Origin: Candidatus Zhuqueibacterota bacterium
GTDB lineage: Bacteria > Zhuqueibacterota > Zhuqueibacteria > Residuimicrobiales > Krinioviventaceae
Reading direction: 5' to 3'
Assembly (NCBI GenBank): GCA_016934825.1
Contig: JAFGSB010000137.1
Span: forward strand, 1 to 34,366
Length of the DNA: 34,366 bases
Part shown: in pieces, positions 1 through 8,317 of the stretch
Layout: the number at the start of each line of letters is the position of its first letter
Position numbering within the stretch: the stretch's first letter is position 1
Notes under the pieces: generated by a model
The model's input: only the letters and a program-made list of their open reading frames with translations
Databases searched by the model: none
Told to the model about the DNA's origin: nothing
Program-made: the position numbers and the translations under genes

Positions 1-52
1 CGTTAACCGGACACCAGTGATATTTAGTAAATAATTACAAATGAGGAAAGAA

Positions 53-2122
53 ATGAAAAAAACTCTATTTCTTTTTTTACTTGTTTTACTGCCGTCGCTG
101 ACATTTGGCGCCGGAATTATTAAAAACACGGAGCATTCGTATACGTATTTGCGGCCTCACTCAATTCAGGTGGATGTGGAAATAAATAATCAGGTATCCA
201 TTACAACTGTAAAAGAAACATACAAAAACAAGGGTGCGGTTCCGTTATTTATGAAATACGGTTTCCCCCTGGATATAAACGCGAGCGCGACGGAATTTAT
301 TTGGACGATGAACGGCGTTGCGTTAAAAGCAGTGCTTACCGGTCAAGCCCCGGATACAACCGCTGCGAATCCCGGCGGGTCGGTTGATTACATTTTAAAA
401 GAATATTTGGGTGAAAGTCCGTTTTATTTTAGCTTTTCCGATTCCCTGCCTCCCGATTCATCCATTATTATACAATTGACCTACATTGAACTGCTGAAAT
501 ACAGCGCGGGTGAAATTTATTATACCTTCCCGCTTGATGCCAAAGGGCTCGAACAGACAACACTCAATAAATTCACCGTAAATGTAAATATTAATTCGGA
601 AAGGACGCTTGAAAATATTGAGGCGGTTTCACATTCAGGGATCCAAACGAATATATCCGCACATAACGCGACAGCCAGCTATAACACGAGCAATTTAAAT
701 CCGGATAAGGATTTCACAATCAAATATACAGTATCACAGAAAGACCTGGGCGTATTTTTACTCAGCACCAAACCGCAGGATGAAGACGGTTTTTTTATCA
801 TGCTGGCCGAACCCGATCCCAAAACGGGACAGTCGGAAATTTTATCCAAAAACTTTATTTTTGTCATGGACCTTTCCGGCAGTATGTCCGGTATAAAAGT
901 ACAACAGGCCAGGGAAGCCGCAGTTTATTGTTTAACTCATTTGAACACGCGTGACAAATTCAATATAATCACATTTCGCGATGTGATCACCAAATACAAA
1001 TCCGGTTTGATCGATGCCTCACCAGGAGAAATTCAGGATGCCATTAATTTTGTAAACCAGCAATACGCCATCAAAGGCGCAACAACGAATATTAACGACG
1101 CGTTATTGTCGGCCCTGTCCCAATTCAATGATCCCAATGCCGCCAATATTATTATCTTTTTGACGGACGGCAGGGCTTCTGTCGGCGAGCAAAACAGCGA
1201 CGCCATACTTCATAATATCGGAACGGCAAATACGACCCACACGCAAATTTACGTATTCGGAATAGGCAGTGACGTGGAAAGATACCTGCTGACTTCATTA
1301 TCCGAGCAAAATAACGGCATCACGGAATACCTCGAAAATGAAGAGGTAAACGAAAAGATTTCGGAATTTTTTTACAAAATCAGGGATCCACTCATTCAGG
1401 ATATAAACATCACGTTTTCTCCAAATGTCGTGAATGAGACCTATCCGATGAATTTAATGGATATTTACGTCGGCGAACAACTGGTGCTTTTAGGCCGTTA
1501 TACAACGCCGGGAGATGTTTTACTTTCGTTGTCAGGACGAAGATATGACGAACCGCTGGATTATACCTATAATGTAAATTTTACAGCGGCGGCGGACACG
1601 AACTATTTTATTCCGAAAATGTGGGCAAAGGAAAAAATTAACGCTTTATTGATCCTCATAGACCTGGTTGGCGAAGATTCCAATCCGGGCCGGGAATATA
1701 TTAAAGAAATAATCCGCCTGAGCCTGAAATATGGTATAACAACCAAATACACCAGCTTTGAGGAACCTGCAACCGGTATTGACAATGAGGACGGATTAAC
1801 AGAGGACGAACAGGGACAAAAAACACCGCAGGGATTTATATTGCACCAAAATTACCCGAATCCCTTTAACCCGGTTACAACGATCAGTTTTTCTTTGCCC
1901 GAAAACGGTTATGTTCTTATAAAAATCTACGATATTACCGGCCGGCTTGTAAAAGTATTAATCGCAAATCAATTATCCGGCGGCGTTCACCAGTTCGCCT
2001 GGGACGGATCCGATTCGAACGGCCAACCGGTCGCCGCGGGAATTTATATCTACCAGGTTGAATTCACAAATATGAAAGGTGAAACATTTATCCGAACCAA
2101 AAAGATGAGTTTAGTGAAATAA
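53..2122 (+). CDS. VIT/VWA domain surface protein with T9SS sorting domain
   Basis: Exported protein of 689 aa. I place the start at 53 because a GAGGAAAG ribosome site precedes it; an in-frame ATG at 41 has none. A signal peptide (KKTLFLFLLVLLPSLTFGA) is followed by a VIT-like beta domain (about residues 30-235) and a VWA domain (about 265-445). Counted from the ATG at 41, the VWA has a complete-looking MIDAS: Asp277-x-Ser279-x-Ser281, Thr348/349 and Asp376 in LTDGR. The last ~95 residues are a type IX sorting domain starting at NYPNPFNP, so the protein is probably passed through the outer membrane and kept on the surface. The VIT+VWA order is that of inter-alpha-trypsin-inhibitor heavy-chain-like proteins, usually linked to metal-dependent adhesion. 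Ligand unknown. First of three related tandem genes. Confidence 0.9.
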   Translation: MKKTLFLFLLVLLPSLTFGAGIIKNTEHSYTYLRPHSIQVDVEINNQVSITTVKETYKNKGAVPLFMKYGFPLDINASATEFIWTMNGVALKAVLTGQAPDTTAANPGGSVDYILKEYLGESPFYFSFSDSLPPDSSIIIQLTYIELLKYSAGEIYYTFPLDAKGLEQTTLNKFTVNVNINSERTLENIEAVSHSGIQTNISAHNATASYNTSNLNPDKDFTIKYTVSQKDLGVFLLSTKPQDEDGFFIMLAEPDPKTGQSEILSKNFIFVMDLSGSMSGIKVQQAREAAVYCLTHLNTRDKFNIITFRDVITKYKSGLIDASPGEIQDAINFVNQQYAIKGATTNINDALLSALSQFNDPNAANIIIFLTDGRASVGEQNSDAILHNIGTANTTHTQIYVFGIGSDVERYLLTSLSEQNNGITEYLENEEVNEKISEFFYKIRDPLIQDINITFSPNVVNETYPMNLMDIYVGEQLVLLGRYTTPGDVLLSLSGRRYDEPLDYTYNVNFTAAADTNYFIPKMWAKEKINALLILIDLVGEDSNPGREYIKEIIRLSLKYGITTKYTSFEEPATGIDNEDGLTEDEQGQKTPQGFILHQNYPNPFNPVTTISFSLPENGYVLIKIYDITGRLVKVLIANQLSGGVHQFAWDGSDSNGQPVAAGIYIYQVEFTNMKGETFIRTKKMSLVK

Positions 2123-2131
2123 GATCCAATG

Positions 2132-2162
2132 ACCTCCGGGAGGGGTGATACCTCCCGGAGGT
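2132..2162 (+). terminator. Intercistronic hairpin between VIT/VWA genes 1 and 2
   Basis: A perfect 12-bp inverted repeat (2132-2143 with 2151-2162, 7-nt loop) lies between the stop of the first VIT/VWA gene and the ribosome site of the second. The downstream flank is AT-rich but has no clean T run, so it could be a weak terminator, an attenuator or an RNA-stabilising element between cistrons. It ends 26 nt before the GGAGGT ribosome site of the next gene. Confidence 0.55.
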
Positions 2163-2200
2163 ATAAACAGATTATATATTATTTAATCGGAGGTAACATT

Positions 2201-4396
2201 ATGAAAAAAATTGTTACTGTTTTGTTTTTATTATTTTTAACAACACAGGGATTCAGTTATTATATGACAGCCCGGGGATTGACGGATCCGGGCGAACAGT
2301 GGACCTGCTTCCGCACCACAGGCTTTGTAACCGAATCCGAAAGCTTTTACGGTTTCACACGTCATACAGTTGAATGTTCATATAAAATATACGATTGCAG
2401 CGATTATCGGAATCCCAGCAATCAGCCGTTTGAAATTATTTGGGTATTGCGCATGCCCGTTGATGCGGTCATCACAGAAGCGTATTTACGCAGCGATGGT
2501 GTATGGATAAAGGCCGATCCTGAAGACGTGCTGGACGCCGAAAAAGCATACGAGGACGAGGATTACAAAAAACCGCGGTTTTTGATCCGCGAAATGGTGT
2601 CCCGCGACTATAATGGCAACCAGAGGAAAACTCATCAAATGAATTTCGGGCCTGTATATTACCCTAATTCATTCGCCGTGAAATTCACGTTTATCACTAA
2701 AAACAAGATCGACATCCATGCCATGCGCGAGACTATTTTATTAAATCAATTTTTAATTGATGACGATTCCAATATTCAATTTACCGTCAAATTCCGCGAC
2801 TACGACCATCCGCAGAACAAACCATTTATCGTATCAGGGTATCAAAATGATATGATGAATTTTACTTTGGACAATGGCTGGTGGAAAATGGTTGTACCCT
2901 TTAAGAACCAGAATCAATATAGATATTATTCTGATATTGAACTAAAATGGGATCGTCCGTTCACAACGGAACCTGAGCTGAGGTTGTTCGATGGCAAGGA
3001 CAACAAGTTCTACCATATACTGATGCTTCCGCCGGTCACGCCGGAGGACAGGCAAACCAAAAGTGTCTTATTGCTGTATGATCTGGGGTCAAAAGTTCCA
3101 TCCCGTCATTCAAGATATGATATTATCGAAAAGTACCGGCGAATGACCAAACTCACACTCGCGCCGACCGATTCTATCAACATGATCTTTTTCGACGGAT
3201 TCGCGCCGGCCGTTTTTACGCCTGCTTTTGTACCGGCCACACAGGCCAATATTGACGCTGTATTCGACAAGCTCAAATCCATGATGAGCGTGCAGATCAG
3301 CGGACTGCCGCAGCTTCTGCGCGCCACAAAGGATTATTTTAATGATTCCGGCAGCGGCGGCGAATTGTGGGTCCTTTCCAACGCCCAAAAACACAGCAAC
3401 CCTCCATCCGTTGCAAATGAGATCATGCAGTTATCCTATTATCAACTCGACGTTCCGGTCACATTCAACATATTTGACTGCCGGGAATATGACGATTGGT
3501 ATACACGCATCACCATTAACGGTCAAACCTATTACGGTAACGAATACCTGTATCAGAACCTGGCGAGATTAAGCGGCGGCGGACTTTTAACAGCATTCCG
3601 CATTCCCACACTGGATCTGGAACTGGAAATCGCGGAAGTTTTCGCGCCGGCGGCCGATCTCGTCAAAGTGGAAATGATGCCGACGGGAGGTTACTTTTTT
3701 ACCAAATACGACCTCAATGACGGCCGCACACATTATCCCGTTACTTTCCCGGTGCAGGAACTTGGCCGTTATGAAGGCGGACTGCCGATGGAAACCGTTT
3801 TTTACGGCCAGGTAGACGGACAAACGCTGCGAAAAGATATATCCGTTGCCGATACGATAGACTCGAAAAACAATTCAAAAATAGAACAACTCTGGCATGT
3901 TAAATACATTGAAGACTTGCTGAAACAGCCGCAGAGTTTTGTGACAATTGAAAAAATAGCCCGACTGTCAAAGGAGAACCACATTCTCACACCCTATTGC
4001 GGATTTGTCATCCCGTCGCCCTCCGGTTACAAAGGCTTCAAACGCCTGGTCGAAGTGGATACCACCGATTTTCAACAGGAAGAGCCCCCTGCGGATGTTA
4101 TTTTGCCCGATGATTTCACATTTACCGCGTTCCCGAACCCGTTTAACGCGCGAACCACACTGCAGATTGAACTGCCGCCAGCCGACCATGTCCGTCCCGC
4201 GGAAATCCGTATTATTGACGTGCTGGGACGGATAGTCAGGGAAATAAATCTTGATGTATCGTCGGATCAGCATCTGTTGAAAATTTTCTGGGACGGCACC
4301 AATGATCAGAATATTCAGGTCAGCACAGGGTTATACTTTGTGCAGTGTGTGATCGGCAATTTTAATCAAACTTTAAAAATCACCTTATTAAAATAA
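2201..4396 (+). CDS. VIT-like / degenerate-VWA surface protein with T9SS sorting domain
   Basis: 731 aa from the ATG at 2201, chosen because it has a strong ribosome site (GGAGGT at 2189-2194) and opens with a signal peptide (MKKIVTVLFLLFLTTQGFS). The open frame runs back to 2129 but that part crosses the intercistronic hairpin. Residues ~25-260 are VIT-like, with the DAEKAYEDE segment typical of the 'A..Y' VIT signature. Residues ~285-480 resemble a VWA fold, but the MIDAS position reads Asp294-Leu-Gly-Ser-Lys instead of DxSxS, so metal binding is probably lost. Residues ~640-731 are a type IX sorting domain (FPNPFNAR). Distant paralogue of the flanking genes; likely a partner in one surface assembly. 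No enzymatic motif seen. Confidence 0.85.
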   Translation: MKKIVTVLFLLFLTTQGFSYYMTARGLTDPGEQWTCFRTTGFVTESESFYGFTRHTVECSYKIYDCSDYRNPSNQPFEIIWVLRMPVDAVITEAYLRSDGVWIKADPEDVLDAEKAYEDEDYKKPRFLIREMVSRDYNGNQRKTHQMNFGPVYYPNSFAVKFTFITKNKIDIHAMRETILLNQFLIDDDSNIQFTVKFRDYDHPQNKPFIVSGYQNDMMNFTLDNGWWKMVVPFKNQNQYRYYSDIELKWDRPFTTEPELRLFDGKDNKFYHILMLPPVTPEDRQTKSVLLLYDLGSKVPSRHSRYDIIEKYRRMTKLTLAPTDSINMIFFDGFAPAVFTPAFVPATQANIDAVFDKLKSMMSVQISGLPQLLRATKDYFNDSGSGGELWVLSNAQKHSNPPSVANEIMQLSYYQLDVPVTFNIFDCREYDDWYTRITINGQTYYGNEYLYQNLARLSGGGLLTAFRIPTLDLELEIAEVFAPAADLVKVEMMPTGGYFFTKYDLNDGRTHYPVTFPVQELGRYEGGLPMETVFYGQVDGQTLRKDISVADTIDSKNNSKIEQLWHVKYIEDLLKQPQSFVTIEKIARLSKENHILTPYCGFVIPSPSGYKGFKRLVEVDTTDFQQEEPPADVILPDDFTFTAFPNPFNARTTLQIELPPADHVRPAEIRIIDVLGRIVREINLDVSSDQHLLKIFWDGTNDQNIQVSTGLYFVQCVIGNFNQTLKITLLK

Positions 4397-4406
4397 AGAG
4401 GGTGTC

Positions 4407-6575
4407 ATGAGAAAAATAATATTCCTGATAATCGTTATTTGCCTGCCATATATCCTGCCCGCCGCGAATATCAGCATCTACGAGGCCGGGTACTCGCAAC
4501 ATCGTGATACCAATGTTCGCGTTGAATGGGTTACGGATGTGATTCACCGTCGTGGTGTTTATATTGAGCATAACATTTATGTTACTTTTGCCTATGATTT
4601 TAACAGTTGGTTCTTTAAAAACTACGATGAACTGGAGCTGGAATGGGAATTCAGCATGCCGGAACAGGTCATCATGTTCGATTTGTTTTACTGGTTTAGT
4701 ACCGACTCTGTGTACCAGGCCGATATTCTGGACAAGTGGACCGCCGCGCAGATGTTCAACGAAAAAACCAGTCCATATCGTGAACCGGCTTTGTTCACCC
4801 GTTCACAGCCGGACCGCAACGGTCAGGTTAATTATAATCTCAAACTGTTCCCCATTAAACGGGACAAACCACAACGCATTATGATCAAATATCTGGTGCC
4901 GGCAACGTCAACAAGCGGCAAGATCAGAACCTGGCTGCCCATTAATCAGGTAACCTTTGAAGGCGGCGGCGCAGATTCACTCCGAGCGCTGTATTATTAC
5001 CAGGATGAAAGCGACCTGCCGGAACTAATCGGTAAAGAAGGTTACACTTTCAAACAATATGAGGAACACGGCACCTATGAGGTGATACTACCGGTGCGCC
5101 ATGGCGAGTTTGTAGAGTTTGTTCTGAACTCACCCATCAAATCGGATTTCTTTATTACCACTTTTGAAAATGAAAAGGACAAATTCTATCAATTGGCTAT
5201 ATATCCGCCGCAGGTGGAGCAAACCCATCAAAAACGAAAAATGCTGATCCTTGTCGATTACAGCACCCAGAATACGGACAATCTCACCAGCGAATTGCTG
5301 CTGACATCGATAAAGGAAACCATGGAACGATCTCTCACCCATGAAGATTCCGTGGCTATTATCATCGGATTCGAGCAGGTACTGGAAAGCAGCGATTCCT
5401 GGCTGCCTTGTACACCGGAAAACCTCGATCTCATGTTCGGCAAATTTTTCGGCCACCGTTTCCTGCAGATCAGCACTTCACAGGAGGTGTTGTACCGTGG
5501 CGCGGAGTATCTCAGGGAAAACGGCAACGCCGAAGTCCTCTGGATCACCAACCGCAATGATTTTCCGGTCGTGCGCGACGAGGCGAGACAGTATGCCTAT
5601 GAACTGATCAATTTTTACCCGCCGGGAATAAAATTTCACGTCCTCGACCTGGAAAACAAACAGTCATTATTTTCTTACCTGGACTTTGGTTACGTGGCTA
5701 TCAATTTCCCGTTCACCCGGGAACTCACGCGCGAAACGCAGGGCAACCTGTTCTTCATGCGTTTTCATCCGCTGAAAACGGCCCTGGCCGCGTTGTTCTT
5801 TGAACAGGCGGCGCATTTTGAAGAAATCGAAGTTTACATAGAAATGCAGAGCGGCTATACGTTTCAGCAAAAATCATTTTCATTGTTCCGGGGTTATTAT
5901 CCGCTGGACTTTCCGGTCATCCAGACCGGCAAGTTCAAAGGCGATTTCCCGATGCAGGTTTCGATTGTTGCCCGCTTTAATGAAGAGCAGATCAAAAAAG
6001 ATCTGGTCATACAACCATCCGACGTCGTAACCGGCAGCGATAAAATCGCGACCGCCCAGTATGGTCAATATCTGCAGGACTTGGCGCACCAGTACCAGGA
6101 CAACTGGCTGATCAATGAAATGATCGATTTCAGCATCGAGTCCCGAATATTGACCGCCTATACGGCTTTTATGGTGCCGGATATTGAAAAAGCGGAAATA
6201 GAGTCCGAATTTGGAGATGAATCCAACGGCGGCGATGAAGGCTGGGATAACGGCGGAAAAACCGGTATAGAAGAGACAGCGGATCAGGATACGGCGCTCA
6301 CTTTCTTTGCCACACCAAATCCGTTCAACCCGGCCACGACATTCAAAATATACGTTCCGGTAAAATATGCAGGCGGCGAGATGACCGTTACGATTTATAA
6401 TATTCTGGGACAGCAGGTGGCATCATTGCGTCAGGATACTCCTGCAGCGGGCGAGTACAAGGTACATTTTAACGCCATGTCCGATGCGCAAATACCCATA
6501 TCCAGCGGCACATATTTCGCAGTTTTACAAATCAAGGATCTAACCAGAAAATTGAAATTATTATATATAAAATAA
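4407..6575 (+). CDS. VIT-like / degenerate-VWA surface protein with T9SS sorting domain
   Basis: 722 aa, starting 10 nt after the previous stop with AGAGGG just upstream, so probably co-transcribed. Signal peptide MRKIIFLIIVICLPYILPAA. A VIT-like region (about 30-245, with WTAAQMFNEK in the A..Y signature position) is followed by a VWA-like region (about 277-460) whose MIDAS is replaced by Asp284-Tyr-Ser-Thr-Gln, so only the first Asp and Ser remain. An acidic, Gly-rich linker (about 600-630) precedes the C-terminal type IX sorting domain (631-722, TPNPFNPATT). Closest in layout to the second gene of the set. Presumably surface-anchored; ligand or partner unknown. Confidence 0.85.
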   Translation: MRKIIFLIIVICLPYILPAANISIYEAGYSQHRDTNVRVEWVTDVIHRRGVYIEHNIYVTFAYDFNSWFFKNYDELELEWEFSMPEQVIMFDLFYWFSTDSVYQADILDKWTAAQMFNEKTSPYREPALFTRSQPDRNGQVNYNLKLFPIKRDKPQRIMIKYLVPATSTSGKIRTWLPINQVTFEGGGADSLRALYYYQDESDLPELIGKEGYTFKQYEEHGTYEVILPVRHGEFVEFVLNSPIKSDFFITTFENEKDKFYQLAIYPPQVEQTHQKRKMLILVDYSTQNTDNLTSELLLTSIKETMERSLTHEDSVAIIIGFEQVLESSDSWLPCTPENLDLMFGKFFGHRFLQISTSQEVLYRGAEYLRENGNAEVLWITNRNDFPVVRDEARQYAYELINFYPPGIKFHVLDLENKQSLFSYLDFGYVAINFPFTRELTRETQGNLFFMRFHPLKTALAALFFEQAAHFEEIEVYIEMQSGYTFQQKSFSLFRGYYPLDFPVIQTGKFKGDFPMQVSIVARFNEEQIKKDLVIQPSDVVTGSDKIATAQYGQYLQDLAHQYQDNWLINEMIDFSIESRILTAYTAFMVPDIEKAEIESEFGDESNGGDEGWDNGGKTGIEETADQDTALTFFATPNPFNPATTFKIYVPVKYAGGEMTVTIYNILGQQVASLRQDTPAAGEYKVHFNAMSDAQIPISSGTYFAVLQIKDLTRKLKLLYIK

Positions 6576-6599
6576 ACCTTCCCCCCACCCGCAAGCGGT

Positions 6600-6626
6600 A
6601 AACGGGACCAGACACCGGTCCCGTTT
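6600..6626 (+). terminator. Hairpin after the VIT/VWA operon
   Basis: A perfect 10-bp stem (6600-6609 with 6617-6626, 7-nt loop) lies 24 nt after the third VIT/VWA stop and between two convergent genes. No strong T run on either side, so it may end transcription from both directions weakly or act with another factor. Confidence 0.6.
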
Positions 6627-6672
6627 GCCGTGTTATATTTAATCAGATGAAAAATAATCTCATATCGATTCT

Positions 6673-7320
6673 CTATATTTTACATTCAAATACAAGCTGT
6701 CCGGTTGAGAACAATTCCTCAAATTCGCCGGGGCGGAACAGACCATCCTTCGGACGCCGTTCGCGCCGCTCGCGGTCTGCATACAGATAATCACACTTGA
6801 TCCCGTTAATGCGCCAGTTTATCGCCGAACAGCAGGCAAAGGTAATACCGGTAATGTCCGCCTTTTCAAGATCGGCGTCATTCAGGTTGGTTGTAATCAT
6901 TACCGCGTCCCGGAGCCGTGCGCCCTCCAGATGCGCACCGGTAAAAACAGCATTCAAGAGTACGGCGCCGGTCAGGTTTGTTTGCTGTAGGACCGCGTTG
7001 AACAAATTGGCATTCTCCAGGTTTGCCCGTGTTAAATTTGAAAGGGACATCAGCGCTTCTTCAAGATCGGCCTCCCAAAGAACCGCTTCCTTCAGGTTGG
7101 CGTTCATTATATTCGCCCTTGCCAGTTTGGCTTTGCCAAGATTTGTTCCTTTAAAATCAGCGCCGGAGAGATTTACACCCCCCAGATTAATATATTCCAG
7201 ATTTTTATTGTGCAAATCCGCATTTGTCAGATCAATCGAAACATCGGGATTACTCATTCGCCATTCATTCCAGGCTTTAACACCCATGTTTAATATTTCT
7301 ATATGTTTCGCTTCCGCCAT
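6673..7320 (-). CDS. Pentapeptide-repeat protein
   Basis: 215 aa with a good ribosome site (AAGGA about 8 nt before the ATG). From about residue 30 to 165 it is built of A(D/N)Lxx-type pentapeptides (TNADL, SGADF, MNANL, WEADL, TRANL, ENANL, NDADL, EKADI), which fold as a right-handed quadrilateral beta-helix. The first 28 residues (MAEAKHIEILNMGVKAWNEW...) form the leader often seen in stand-alone pentapeptide proteins. No signal peptide or other domain, so it is probably cytoplasmic. The Qnr/MfpA subgroup mimics DNA and binds gyrase, but nothing here shows that role; function unknown. The ~20 residues after the helix have no clear motif. Confidence 0.9.
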   Translation of the reverse strand: MAEAKHIEILNMGVKAWNEWRMSNPDVSIDLTNADLHNKNLEYINLGGVNLSGADFKGTNLGKAKLARANIMNANLKEAVLWEADLEEALMSLSNLTRANLENANLFNAVLQQTNLTGAVLLNAVFTGAHLEGARLRDAVMITTNLNDADLEKADITGITFACCSAINWRINGIKCDYLYADRERRERRPKDGLFRPGEFEELFSTGQLVFECKI

Positions 7321-7404
7321 AATTATATCCTTAAAAATATATTACTACAATATGATCAAGCTAATGTATAAACAGCACAAAGATACTGATAATTTCAAAA
7401 AATG

Positions 7405-7418
7405 TGTATCATAATACA
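7405..7418. promoter_or_regulatory. Candidate operator (inverted repeat TGTAT-N4-ATACA)
   Basis: A 14-bp inverted repeat sits in the AT-rich divergent region between the pentapeptide gene and the MerR-like regulator. It could be a binding site for the MerR-like protein, but it lies about 80 bp upstream of that promoter's -35 and may be chance in AT-rich DNA. Confidence 0.2.
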
Positions 7419-7495
7419 TATTCTCATATACCGGATTAATATTGATTTTAATGGTTTATATAATCTGCCCCGATTTAAAAAATTTAATTTTTTTG

Positions 7496-7524
7496 TTGAC
7501 AAATACAAAAATTATTATTATAAT
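7496..7524 (+). promoter_or_regulatory. Sigma-70 promoter of the MerR-like/radical SAM/TrhA operon
   Basis: Exact TTGACA (7496-7501), exact 17-bp spacer and exact TATAAT (7519-7524), with the start codon of the first gene 55 nt past the -10. The 17-bp spacer is normal, unlike the long 19-20 bp spacers of promoters that MerR proteins classically activate, so direct MerR-type untwisting is not needed here. The region 7321-7495 upstream is very AT-rich with no gene. Confidence 0.75.
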
Positions 7525-7579
7525 CATACACGTTCACTGATTATTATAAATAAAATTAAACTATACGTAAAGGTATACT

Positions 7580-8317
7580 ATGAACGAAAAAGCCTATATT
7601 CTGAATGAATTTTTAAAAACCGCGGGTATCACAAAGGATGATATAGAATTGTGGGAAAAATTAAAGCTGTTCAAACCCATCGGTTTTACGGAAGATAAGG
7701 TCCCGTTTTACGCCAATGAAACCCTGGAAGAAGTCGGGAATATTAAAAAACTAATCGAACTTGGATACCGGCCGGAAGAAATTCAAAAGATCATCAAAAA
7801 AATAGGGCTTCCGCAGAAAAACGGAAAACCCGCAAAAATCAAAAAACCGCAGTATTTGACCGTCGGCACACTCGCCGAAAAGGTGAATGTTAGTCCGAGA
7901 ACAATCAAACACTGGGAGGACAAGGGCATTCTGGAACCCGATATGCGCAGTGAAGGCGGTTTTCGCATGTATTCAGAGCAATATGTTTTTTTCGGCCAGC
8001 TTATTAAGGATTTACAGCTTTTTGGTTACTCCCTGGATGAAATAAAAACAATTTCCGATTACTTTCGGGATTTTATCACAATTCAAACCAACATTGAAAT
8101 TCATGGTAAAGAGGAAACGGAACAAAAATTGGAAACCATGAACGGTGAAATACAAAGTCTGTTAGAAAAAACTAATTTGCTCAAAGAGGGCATCCAGAGA
8201 TGGGAAGCCCTGCTCAGGAAAAAGAAAAAAGAATTGGCCGGTTTGAAAACATTAAACCAAAAACGAAATCACGACGATAAAGAAGGAAATATAAATGCAA
8301 AAGATGATATTCATTGA
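7580..8317 (+). CDS. MerR-like transcriptional regulator with two HTH domains
   Basis: 245 aa. Residues 91-160 are a canonical MerR winged-helix domain (LTVGTLAEKVNVSPRTIKHW, then GFRMY, then LFGYSLDEIKTI). Residues 6-78 look like a second, diverged MerR domain: helix-turn-helix-like TAGITKDDIELWEKLKLFKP followed by a wing and LIELGYRPEEIQKII, which matches 'LGfs.eEI..i'. A charged helical region (175-225) probably forms the dimer coiled coil. There is no C-terminal cobalamin or metal-binding domain and no Cys cluster, so the inducer is not evident. It heads an operon and its last 23 nt overlap the next gene. The start has only a weak AAAGG ribosome site. Confidence 0.85.
   Translation: MNEKAYILNEFLKTAGITKDDIELWEKLKLFKPIGFTEDKVPFYANETLEEVGNIKKLIELGYRPEEIQKIIKKIGLPQKNGKPAKIKKPQYLTVGTLAEKVNVSPRTIKHWEDKGILEPDMRSEGGFRMYSEQYVFFGQLIKDLQLFGYSLDEIKTISDYFRDFITIQTNIEIHGKEETEQKLETMNGEIQSLLEKTNLLKEGIQRWEALLRKKKKELAGLKTLNQKRNHDDKEGNINAKDDIH

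Noticed and set aside
2129-2200. Upstream extension of the second VIT/VWA gene
   Set aside because: It would translate the intercistronic hairpin and hide the signal peptide; the ATG at 2201 has the strong ribosome site.
7402-7608. 68-codon + strand frame upstream of the MerR-like gene
   Set aside because: It runs over the consensus promoter and into the regulator's start in another frame; very AT-rich, no ribosome site.
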